Positions 49,249-58,065 of a stretch of 64,000 nt of DNA are shown here, piece after piece (the first letter of the stretch is position 1; each line of letters opens with the position of its first letter). Under the pieces are notes generated by a model, which saw nothing but the letters and a program-made list of their open reading frames with translations, was not told the DNA's origin and made no database searches. The DNA is from Streptomyces sp. MP131-18 (lineage in GTDB: Bacteria; Actinomycetota; Actinomycetes; Streptomycetales; Streptomycetaceae): the NCBI RefSeq assembly GCF_001984575.1, contig NZ_LZNS01000001.1, positions 186,001-250,000 on the forward strand. The letters run 5' to 3'. The position numbers and the translations under genes were made by a program.

Positions 49249-52200
49249 TCACTTCCACCAATCGCCCACCGTATGCATGGCTTTGAGGAAAGAGCGGGGC
49301 ACAGCTGCGCTTTCCGGAAGGGACGGGGCTGCCGCAGTCGACAGCAACGCGAGGTCCCGGACGACAAGCGGCCGGGGTATGCGTGACAGTGTGCGTATGG
49401 CGCGGTCCACGAAGGACACGTCAACGGTGCCAGAGGCGATCCCCTCTCGCAGGGCTGGCAGGTGCTCTCGCAGCAAACCCTGCCGTCCCTCCGGCAGACG
49501 GATCCTGGTAATCGCGTCCAACGTCCTTGCCACCGCTTCCGGGCTATCAGCGGCACTGCGCACGACAGGAAACAGGGCCGCCGCGCGACGCTTGTCCTGC
49601 GTGATTGTCTCTGCTGTATCCAGGGCGGATTTAAGGAGTACGCCGCGCCGCAGGGCCTCGGTATGACGGGCGAGTGCGCACAGCAAGAGGATCCGCTTCT
49701 CGGGATCGTCGACCGCCGCGATTAGGGAACCGAGCTGCGACATCCGGGGAGGGGGGAGGGGTGGCAGGTCCTTCCGGAGCAGATCGAGCAGCCCGTCCGT
49801 CGCGTGGCCCGTTGCGGGATCCGCTCGCGCTGTTCGCAGCACCTCCTCCCACAACCGGTCCGGGCTGAAGTGTGGTGCGGCTGCGGTGATCAGGGCCCCG
49901 AGGGCGGTGAGGCGGTGCCGGGCGGATTTGATTTCCACAACGACCTGCTCGGCATCTCCGAGGAACTCCGGGGGAAGGTCCCCGATGAGGGGCGGCAGTT
50001 CCTCCGGCTCCAGCGCTTTCCGCTGGAGTAGGAATTGCACAATTCGGCTCCGGTCCCGGGTCGGCAGTCGGTGCAGGGCTTTGCGCCGCTCGGACTGACT
50101 TCGATGTGCGAGCGCCACCGCCGCCGCATGGAGCAGCCGGTCGCGGTCTTGGTCGTTTACTAGTCGTGCCAAGTCGATGACGGGGCCGGGCCCCACGCCT
50201 GGACCACCCGCGAGGGCAGTATCTGTCAACGGCTTCAGGAAGGACGCGAAACGCTGGGCGTCGATATGCCGACGCACGGTTTCAGCGGCGGCCACACAGG
50301 AGGGGAAGGGTAACTCCTGTACTCGACGCAGTACGTCTTCGACCTCGTCGGCGCCGACCAGGGGCATCACCGCCTGGAGTCTGGACGGGGTGGGATTGCG
50401 GCCAAGGGCGTCGTTCAGCAGTAAGGACCGCGTTTTCGGAGCCAAGATGGGGAAGACCCTGGTCACTTCGTCGGCAAGCAGGTGCCGGAATCGTCCCGGG
50501 TCGGAGTCGGGTTGGTTCTCGGACGCCCGCATCCAATCGACGGCGTCTGCGACGTATTGGGCAGGGAGCCGCGATACCAGGCGAACCAACAGCCACGGGC
50601 GAAGCCATGGTTGGGTCTGTTCTGCGGTTACCCACAGCAGTCTGACGAGATCCTCAGTCAGCCGGTGCGGGAATGCGTCGAACAGGGCCTCAACAGAGGG
50701 AATCGAGAATGGGCTCATCAACCAGCCGTGGTGCGGCGAATTCGCCATGGAGATTCTACGGAGCAGCGGGATGGCGCACTCACGGATCAGCTGCTCCTTG
50801 TCCATGGCTGTTGACAGCATGCCGGGTGCGGCGCCGATTCCGCCGAGGATCGCCAGCTGCTCCTCGGGGTCGATGGGCCCGAGCGTCCTGCGCTGTTCGT
50901 CCTCGACGTGCTGTCTCAACTCGGGCGGGAGCGGGAGCTGCGCCAATCGTTGCAGGTCTGTGGCACGGCGCATGGGCTGTGGCTCGTTGACGATCTCAGT
51001 CAGCGCATAGCGTCCGAGCAGGGCACAGTACTGCTGTGACGCCCGCTGAACGCAGGTCGTGAACGCTTGCCGCCGGGCGCCTTCATCGGCGAACTGCGAC
51101 ATCCGCGCGGTCGCGGCTTCGACCGTTCCGTCCGCGAGGGGCACGCCGCTGCGGCGGAGAAAGGACAGCACTTCCATGTCGCCGAGTCGGCCCGGGCGGA
51201 ACACGAGATCGCCCTCAAGGTCGGCGAGGACGGGTTCGGAGGCGTCCACCATCGCGTCACTCAGCGCACTGGCCCTGGGACGGACATCGTCGATCACTTG
51301 GGCGCATTCCAGAGCCTCGCTGAGCAACACATTTAGTGCTTCGCCACAGTGGCAAGCAGCCAGAGCGGTGAGTACAGCGGCCCGGCCAGGGGGGGTGAGA
51401 CGACGCGCGTGCCGCAGGAGGCGCTGAACGGAGTGCGAGGACTCTTCGCAACCGTCGGCGATGAGCATGTGGGCGCGGAAGAGCAATGCCGCGATCCGGT
51501 CGTCATCTTCCGCCTCTCCCAGGGTGCTGTGCAAGACCGCCCGGACCTTTTCTGGAAGAGCAACCGCGAGTTCCTCCGAGTCCATTGGTGGCATGGCCAT
51601 CAGATCGCGGTACACGGCGCTCGGTAGATCCGCGCGGGACTTCTCCACCCATGGCCGGGCCTCGGCCAAGAGGCTGTACCGGACTTGCGGAGTGACGAGA
51701 GCCAACTCCATTAGCAGCGGCCCGCGTTCCTCCGGAGGCGCGAACTCCGCAAGCGCGAACCGCGCCCGCACCGCATGGCTGACGCTCGCGATATCACCCT
51801 GCCGAGCACGAGCTTCCGCGACTGCTGCATGAGCGTCCGCATCCGGAAGACGCCGGGCAAGCGCGCTCAGAGCGCGGATCGCGATCAAAGGATCCGGAGT
51901 CCGCCGGGCCAGCTGGACCGCGCGGGACAGCAGGTCATCCGGCAGATGGCCGGCCATCAGCACCAGCGCACGGCCGCGTCGCACACCGTCGTCGTCCCTG
52001 GCACAGGCATCCACGGCCTCCCGTGCGAGCGCGAGCCGTTCGTCCTGCGGTAAACGGGCACTCAGCGCCGCGAGGGCGATCGCCCGTGGGCAGGGAACCT
52101 CCAGAACCCGGGCCATGGCCACCGCGCGCCGGACTGACTGCCCCCGCAGGTGAGGACTCAGACCTGCCAGCGTCGCAGACCGGTTGGCCGTCGCCCGTAC

Positions 52201-52296
52201 GGTGGCCGTAATGGCCACGCACTCGTCGAGCCATTCAGGGCCGACGGCTTCGGCCAGCCGTACCACGGCAGCAGAGCGCCGTTGGTCATAGGTCAT
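49249..52296 (-). CDS. Large helical-repeat protein, likely C-terminal part of the trypsin-STAND protein
   Basis: A 1015-aa frame from ATG 52296 without catalytic motifs. It is made of alpha-helical pairs of HEAT/TPR-like spacing (for example SVSHAVRARFALAEFAPPEE and RALSALARRLPDADAHAAVA). Its ATG overlaps the stop of the upstream NTPase frame (ATGA), which could be true translational coupling. However, the frame is also open upstream with sensible sequence (SAAQALALCRRMTYDQ), so the original was probably one protein of about 1750 residues (protease, NTPase, repeat sensor) split by an indel near 52325. In STAND proteins such C-terminal repeats sense the trigger. Confidence 0.65.
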   Translation of the reverse strand: MTYDQRRSAAVVRLAEAVGPEWLDECVAITATVRATANRSATLAGLSPHLRGQSVRRAVAMARVLEVPCPRAIALAALSARLPQDERLALAREAVDACARDDDGVRRGRALVLMAGHLPDDLLSRAVQLARRTPDPLIAIRALSALARRLPDADAHAAVAEARARQGDIASVSHAVRARFALAEFAPPEERGPLLMELALVTPQVRYSLLAEARPWVEKSRADLPSAVYRDLMAMPPMDSEELAVALPEKVRAVLHSTLGEAEDDDRIAALLFRAHMLIADGCEESSHSVQRLLRHARRLTPPGRAAVLTALAACHCGEALNVLLSEALECAQVIDDVRPRASALSDAMVDASEPVLADLEGDLVFRPGRLGDMEVLSFLRRSGVPLADGTVEAATARMSQFADEGARRQAFTTCVQRASQQYCALLGRYALTEIVNEPQPMRRATDLQRLAQLPLPPELRQHVEDEQRRTLGPIDPEEQLAILGGIGAAPGMLSTAMDKEQLIRECAIPLLRRISMANSPHHGWLMSPFSIPSVEALFDAFPHRLTEDLVRLLWVTAEQTQPWLRPWLLVRLVSRLPAQYVADAVDWMRASENQPDSDPGRFRHLLADEVTRVFPILAPKTRSLLLNDALGRNPTPSRLQAVMPLVGADEVEDVLRRVQELPFPSCVAAAETVRRHIDAQRFASFLKPLTDTALAGGPGVGPGPVIDLARLVNDQDRDRLLHAAAVALAHRSQSERRKALHRLPTRDRSRIVQFLLQRKALEPEELPPLIGDLPPEFLGDAEQVVVEIKSARHRLTALGALITAAAPHFSPDRLWEEVLRTARADPATGHATDGLLDLLRKDLPPLPPPRMSQLGSLIAAVDDPEKRILLLCALARHTEALRRGVLLKSALDTAETITQDKRRAAALFPVVRSAADSPEAVARTLDAITRIRLPEGRQGLLREHLPALREGIASGTVDVSFVDRAIRTLSRIPRPLVVRDLALLSTAAAPSLPESAAVPRSFLKAMHTVGDWWK

Positions 52297-54518
52297 ACGG
52301 CGGCACAGCGCCAGGGCCTGCGCGGCGGAAGGACGCTCGCACGCACGGCCGCGCCCAGCAGCGCCACAGGCATGCCGTCGCTCCGGGCAGCGACGCTGGC
52401 GCGGGCGAGGGCGCTGAGGAAGCGCACCTCGAACGCCCGCTCGTCGCTCCGCGTCTCGGCCCGCCGCCAGGCGCGCTCGCTGTCGTTGAGGAAGGTGCTG
52501 TCGCCGCCGTCCAGGGCCTGGCAGGCGCGCAGCCAGCCACCGTCAAGGAGGGCATAGAGATCCTCGTCGGGCGCCATCGCCCGCTCCAAATGCGCACCGT
52601 GAAAACGGACGGCATAGGGCGGGAGCGCGATCGTTCCCTTCCGTGCCTGCGCCAGCGCGCGTCTGCCGTGTGCCAGGAACCGTTCGTCCCAGGTGTCGCG
52701 TTCGGCCTGCCCCATCGAGTCACGGAAGTACATGCCGAGTCGCGGGTGGGAGTAGACGAAACCGGTGTCCTTGCCGTTACCGATGACAAAACGTCCCACG
52801 TCCGTAGTCAAGGCCCGCAGTCTGAGCCAGGACAGCGGCCGGGGCATGATGTCCGCGAGGTCGTCGTGGCCGAGCGGGCCGAGCGCGCAGGCCAGGACGT
52901 TCAGGAAATCCTCGAGATCCTGCCGTTCGGCGGCGGAGTTGCGATGGCGCTCACGCCACTGCCGTTCTTGCTCGTCCCACCAGCGGCTGAAGTACCCGGC
53001 CAGCCCCTTGCTGATCGAGGGAAGCTCGTCCGCGCTGATCGCCGCGGCGCGCTCGCCATAGGGCAGCAAGGCCTCGACGTAGAGCCGGACGAGCAGGGGA
53101 TCGCCCTCGCTGAGCCGGTAGAGTTCGCTGACGACATCCACATTGGTGGCCAGGCTGGCAAGGGGGTTGCCCATGGCATGCAGCACCTGGCGCACCCCGT
53201 CCCTGTCCATGGGAGGCAACGGCAGGCTGACGGCCAGTGAGTCCCAGTTCAGGCGGGTCAGCCAGCCCGTGCTGTCCGCGTCGCCGGCCAGATGGCGAGC
53301 AGAGGCCAGCACCCGTACACCCTGCCCGGGCGCCGCGGGGAAGAGGTCGGGGCCCGGCTGCCAATCGGTCGCCTCGTCCAATCCGTCCATCACGACCAGC
53401 AGGGAGCGCCCGTCGGGGGGGGCGGGCGTCGCAGATAGCCGAGGCACGTCTCCTTCCACTGCTCGGCCGACATGTCCGTGATGGCGGGCGGTTCCCCGTA
53501 CACCTCACCCAGTTGGTTCGCCAGAGCCGAGAAAACGACCCCCGCCTGGGCGGTGTTGAAACGGATGCTCACCGGAACGACGACCACGTGCGCCCGTTCC
53601 TGCCGCATCACCACCTGGGCCCAGCGCACCAGCAGCGCCGACTTACCGCGCCCAGCTTCTGCCGCGACCAACGCGTAGGGCGCCGCCTGCGGATCCGCCA
53701 GCCACGCAGTGAGCTCGTTCATTTGCGGGTCTCGACCACCGAAGGGCACTGGTGCGCCTTCCCGGCCCAAATACTCCACAAGGAAATTCTCGATCCGCCC
53801 CGCGTAGCCAGCGCTCATCCCCATCAGGCCGGCCAGCAACGGGGATACCGCGTCAGCAGCCTCCCGCCAGCGGTGGTCCCGGCGGTGAAAGGCGTCATGC
53901 GCAACGACAATCTCGGGGTGAAGGTCACGCAACACTCCGACGGGCACCCCCCAGCCCCCGGTCGGCTGGGCAGCATCACGCGTCGTTTTCAGCACACCGC
54001 ACACGCCCATGGTCCGCAGATTGAGCAGCGGCCCCCCGCTCATGCCCGGCACCGCCTGCCCGCCGCCTAACTTGAGCAGCCCGTCGCCGACCCCATGCAC
54101 GCCCTCGTAAGTGAAGGTGACCGGCTCCACCTCCGCGGCGTCCCGCGACCAAGTGCGGGTATACCCGCAGCCCGCAGCCGTGTATGCGGTCCTCCAAGCG
54201 TGGCTCGATATGGTCAAGCCGCACACAGGGGTGGTCTCCGCTCCCGACTGTGAGGATGGCCAAGTCCGGGTAGGGATACGGGCCGAAGAGTGGCCCAGCG
54301 TCGGTCACCGGATGCACTGCGATGAGCCTGGCCTGCCCCGCGCCTCCCTGCCACTCTGCCCAAAGCGACGCCCCGGCATCCGCGCCACTTACGACATGGG
54401 CACAGGTCAAAATCGTGCCCGGAGCCACGAAGAAGCCCGTACCGCCAGCCGCCCCGGCCCCGCTGATCCGGACTAGACAGTCACCCAGCAGTCGTCTGAT
54501 TCCCGACGTTCCCGGCAC
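52293..54518 (-). pseudogene. Trypsin-like protease fused to STAND/NACHT NTPase, frameshifted
   Basis: GTG 54518 starts a serine protease domain: GTGFFVAPGTILTCAHVV (His), YPYPDLAILTVG (Asp), and, after a shift near 54165-54180, PGMSGGPLLNLRTMGVCG (Ser). The NTPase follows, with Walker A AAEAGRGKSALLVRW and, after a second shift at the G8 run 53415-53422, LLVVMDGLDEATDW as Walker B. A third possible shift near 52325 separates it from the repeat protein. Protease-STAND fusions next to CU044_2847/TRYPCO1 proteins are known actinobacterial conflict modules. Two or three indels suggest a dead gene, although sequencing error in the homopolymer is possible. Confidence 0.75.
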
Positions 54519-54834
54519 CGCTCTCCCACTCCAGCGTAACCTTCAGCGACGCCTTACTGCCGCTGTCCACGAAGACGCTCACGAGACTGCCCCCCTTCAC
54601 CCCCAACTCGAGACCGAACTCGACCACGGCCTTCGAAGGCTTGATCCTCTCCAGGCTGGCGACGATCACAGCCCCGACGCCCTCCAGCGCCTCGCCAACG
54701 GCTTCGAGGGACAGCAACCGATCGAACCCGACATCCTGCGGGCCTCGCGGAGAGGCCCCGTCCAACTGCTGAACCCTCGCCATCATGAGCTTCCCGTTGG
54801 GGAGCTCAATGTCCACGGTCTTCTCTTCCGCCAC
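54481..54834 (-). CDS. CU044_2847-family (trypsin-co-occurring, TRYPCO1-like) protein
   Basis: A 117-aa protein from GTG 54834. It begins VDIELPNGKLMMARVQQLDG, has the core AVGEALEGVGAVIVASLERI, KPSKAVVEFGLELGVKGG and ends with SLKVTLEWESG, the conserved pattern of CU044_2847 proteins, which are regularly encoded immediately before trypsin-like or caspase-like STAND effectors. Its 3' end overlaps the protease start by 38 bp. The role is probably adaptor or sensor for the effector; this is inference from genomic association. It is intact although its partner is broken. Confidence 0.8.
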   Translation of the reverse strand: MAEEKTVDIELPNGKLMMARVQQLDGASPRGPQDVGFDRLLSLEAVGEALEGVGAVIVASLERIKPSKAVVEFGLELGVKGGSLVSVFVDSGSKASLKVTLEWESGAGNVGNQTTAG

Positions 54835-55007
54835 GCCTAGTACCCCCTCGCCAGCGCGTGCCGCAATTCTGCCGCCTGCGCGTCCGGTTGACCAACCAAG
54901 GGTGACTGTAACTCCGGCACTTCTGAGGAGCGGTCCCGTCACCGCGACCGGCACGGTGACAGGGAACGCTTCGGTGACGGCACCTCGTGGGCGAGGGCGG
55001 CCGGTCG

Positions 55008-55280
55008 TGAGTGCAGTGCCCGGCTCGGTGGTGCCGGTGTGGAAGGAAGGGCTCGACGCCGACGTGCTGGCGCCGGACTATGGGCGGATCATGGCTGTTG
55101 TGGCCGACCGGGGCGGGGAGGCGGTGGATTGCCGACAGCTCGCCGCGGCGCTCGGTCTGGCTGTGGTCCCGGGAAACTCGGGGGGTGCGGTCGAAGGCCA
55201 AGCGCCTGGCGGCCCCGGGGCCGCGGCTCGAAGTGGGCGGAGGAGCGGGCCCAGCCGGTCTCCTCACCACGACGAATAGA
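55008..55280 (+). pseudogene. Fragment of a small winged-helix-like protein
   Basis: PVWKEGLDADVLAPDYGRIM then AVVADRGGEAVDCRQLAAALGL in one frame, continuing after a shift near 55180 as GVRSKAKRLAAPGPRLEVGG. The pattern (ARxCRQVxxALGL...VEGxRSKxKRLVxRGWL) recalls short DNA-binding proteins that accompany transposases in Streptomyces. No start with a ribosome site and two frames, so a remnant. Confidence 0.4.
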
Positions 55281-56279
55281 CGGAGAAAACCGCAACGGAC
55301 AGATGGGATCTACGAGAAAGCTACAGGTCAGCGGGTGGAACGGCCCGGTCCGGCATGGTGCCTTCTAAGCACCTGCCCAATGGGCGCTGGCAGCCCTGGA
55401 CCAGGTGTGGCAATATCGACCGGCTCCGTCGCCGCAGTGCCCTCGCGCGCGCAGCGCGAGCCAACGGGTCGGTGGGCTGGATTCCCGAGGCCCCCCGCGA
55501 GCGGTAGCGAGTCGCAGCCCCCACGCACGAGGGGTTACGCACGCGGCATTCGCCCTCCGCCCGGATGGGGAGAATCTGGGGAGTTTCACTAGCTCGCGGG
55601 GAGTGTCTGGGGAGTTCGAGCTGCATAAACGAGAAAGTCACCGAAAGACTCCGACAGAGGTGTTCCCGCAGGTCAGAGGCACCGAAGCACCCAAAACCCC
55701 AGCTCAACACCTTTCCCGGGTGCCCTACATGACATAGGTGCCCAGGTCATCGGCCTCCACGATCCCCCCACACAGGGGGTCACATAGCGAGTCGCGAACG
55801 TTTCGCGCAACATCGTCCCGAGCTATAAGCCACACGAACCCCAGAATTCAGGGCAGGTCTCCGACCCATCCCGCTCAGCGCCCCACCTTGATAACGCCTG
55901 GAGAGCTCCTGTGGAGTTTCGGCTGGCGAGGCTTGCCGCGGCCCTCTCCCCTATCGAGCAGCACGTCGATGGCATGACGGGGCCCTTTTCACCAGCCTCC
56001 CTCCTCATCCACGCCCTTCAACTCCGCGAGGCATCCGACCCGCCTCATTTCCTCTTTCGTCGTCACTGCTGCGCTCAGGGGGATTTACCAGCCTACGCAG
56101 ACACGCGTGAAGGAGCAGCCCGGCACCGATGACCTACCGCTGTTGATTGTGCCCAGACCGCGGTCGTCGGCCTGGGAAAACTTCCCCGGATCACATGTAT
56201 CACCCGGCAGGGGGTCACACCAAATACCGCTCTAATCTCGCCTCTCCATTCGCACAGCATTGGCAGGCGGGAGAGACAA
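55281..56279. other. About 1 kb without a recognisable gene; direct repeats
   Basis: Only unsupported frames on both strands. It contains a direct repeat TCTGGGGAGTT at 55575-55585 and 55606-55616, with a third partial copy (GGGGAGTG) between. The stretch separates the conflict module from the integrase region and may hold an old element boundary. Confidence 0.5.
55575..55616. repeat. Direct repeats TCTGGGGAGTT, possible recombinase arm sites
   Basis: Two exact 11-bp copies 31 bp apart and one partial copy. Similar GGGGA-type short repeats flank attachment sites elsewhere in this window (62811-62830). Whether they bind a recombinase is not shown. Confidence 0.35.
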
Positions 56280-56562
56280 TTGCGCCATTTCCGACTCGCG
56301 TATACCGAGCCCTTCGAGACGTCGGGCTCGCGGCGCGGGCAAGGCGACGATGCGCCGGGGCTACTGCACGCCGGCTGGTACACCACGGAGGAAGTGGCGG
56401 CGCTCATCGGTATCGATCCCTCCAGCCTGCGCCGCTGGCGTACCGCCAAGCCGCCCCAGGGCCCCCCTTCGTCCGTATCTCGCCCCGGGTCACCCTCTAC
56501 AGCGTCCCGGACGTGGAGCAGTGGCTGCGAGACCAGCGCACCGATCCCGCGGCCGCCGCCTG
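56280..56562 (+). pseudogene. Excisionase-like HTH protein before the integrase, frameshifted
   Basis: HAGWYTTEEVAALIGIDPSS and LRRWRTAKPPQGPP form a MerR/Xis-type helix-turn-helix. After the C6 run near 56461-56468 the rest (FVRISPRVTLYSVPDVEQWL and RDQRTDPAAAA) is in a different frame and stops at 56561-56563, overlapping the integrase ATG. The gene order (xis then int, overlapping) is that of an integrative element. A homopolymer sequencing error would also explain the break. Confidence 0.65.
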
Positions 56563-57792
56563 ATGGCCCAGCACGAAGGCATACCGCTCGCCATCGACCT
56601 GTCCACGGACGTCGAGTACCGCCCCGACCGCCCCACCCCCTACCGGGCCAGGGTCCGGTGGGTCGACCCCGCGACCGGGCGCCGCACCTCCAAGTCGGAG
56701 GCCCACGCCACCGAACCGGAGGCCCAGGAATGGCTCGACGCGCTGCTCCGCGCAGCGAGGCGCGGTATCGCCCCGGACGCGGCGACCGCCGAACTCGCCG
56801 CCTACGGCCAGGCCAATATGGAACTGGCCCTGCGCGGGCTGGAGAAGAAGACCCACGCCCCCTACCTCGCCGGGTGGCGCCGCCGGGTCGTCCCCGCCAT
56901 GGGGCACCTTCCGCTGCAGATGGTCACCTACGGAGCCGTCGACCGGGTGGTCCACGGGTGGATCGCCGACGGCATCAGCCGCTCGTCCGTCAAGAACAGC
57001 CTCGCCGTCCTGGTCCGCGTCATGGAACAGGCCCTTCGTGACGGCATCATCGACCGCAACCCGGCCCGCATCACCGGCTGGCAGAGCCAGTACCAGCGGC
57101 ACGAGGACGAACTCGACAACCCCCGCGCCCTCGCCCTGCCCGATTTCCCCACCCTCACCCGCCTCGCCGACGCACTCGTCGAACGCTCCGCCGACAACTA
57201 CCGCGGCTGGGGAGACGTCGTGACCTTCATGGCCTGCACCGCAGCACGCATCGGCGAAGCGTCCGGCGTCCGGGCCGGCGACATCGACACCCACCACTGG
57301 ATATGGACCGTCCGCAGGCAGACCACCACCGCACCCGGCGGCCTCATCGACAAAGGCACCAAAGGCAAACGCGCCCGCCGCATCCCCCTCATCGAGGAAG
57401 TCCGCCCGCTCATCGCTGAACGCCTCCTCACCTCCGGAGGCGACCCCGACGCCCGCCTCTTCCGCGGCCCCCGGGGCGGACGCATCACCACCGCCGTCCT
57501 GCGCGACGCCGCCCACTGGGACGAAGTCGTCACCCGCCTCGGATACGAACACCTCCGCCGGCACGACCTGCGCCACACCGGCCTGACCTGGATGGCCGAC
57601 GCCGGCATCCCCCTTCACGTCCTGCGCCTCATCGCCGGCCACGGTTCCCTCACCACCACCCAGCGCTACCTCCACCCCGACCTCCGCTCCCTCCACAAAG
57701 CCGGAACGTCGCTCACCAACCACCTCAACAACCAACGACCCACCCCCGTGCCCAGGCCGGTGCCGCTGCGCAACACCACCCGCGCCAGGTAG
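56563..57792 (+). CDS. Tyrosine recombinase / integrase
   Basis: A 409-aa phage-type integrase. The N-terminal arm-binding and SAM-like domain (YLAGWRRRVVPAMGHLPLQM) precedes the catalytic domain with Arg in TAARIGEASGVRAGDID, Lys in KGKRARRIPL, HDLRHTG (His-x-x-Arg), GHGSLTTTQRYLHPD (His and the nucleophile Tyr). ATG 56563 overlaps the stop of the xis frame; longer upstream frames are spurious. It probably catalysed insertion at the tRNA-Pro site 5 kb downstream, with the STAND gene between them as cargo. Confidence 0.9.
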   Translation: MAQHEGIPLAIDLSTDVEYRPDRPTPYRARVRWVDPATGRRTSKSEAHATEPEAQEWLDALLRAARRGIAPDAATAELAAYGQANMELALRGLEKKTHAPYLAGWRRRVVPAMGHLPLQMVTYGAVDRVVHGWIADGISRSSVKNSLAVLVRVMEQALRDGIIDRNPARITGWQSQYQRHEDELDNPRALALPDFPTLTRLADALVERSADNYRGWGDVVTFMACTAARIGEASGVRAGDIDTHHWIWTVRRQTTTAPGGLIDKGTKGKRARRIPLIEEVRPLIAERLLTSGGDPDARLFRGPRGGRITTAVLRDAAHWDEVVTRLGYEHLRRHDLRHTGLTWMADAGIPLHVLRLIAGHGSLTTTQRYLHPDLRSLHKAGTSLTNHLNNQRPTPVPRPVPLRNTTRAR

Positions 57793-58065
57793 AGCGGCCA
57801 AGTAACGTCCTGGCCACAGGCAATCAGGCAAACGCCCAGAGCTTCGAAACAACCCACAAGCCGCATCCCCCTTTCGACTCCTGGGTGGATTGGTCACCTA
57901 AATCTCTCCGAGCTTGCGGGACCGTCGGCGCCTGTGGCGGATCTGCGTGTCCAAGGAGGAGCGGATTGTGTTCTTCCGGTATGCGGGAGTGTCGGTGAGG
58001 AGAGATAGAGTCGCGGAACTCAGGGCCTTAAAGGTTGGGCCTGCGTGGGGAGGGAGTGAGGCCGG

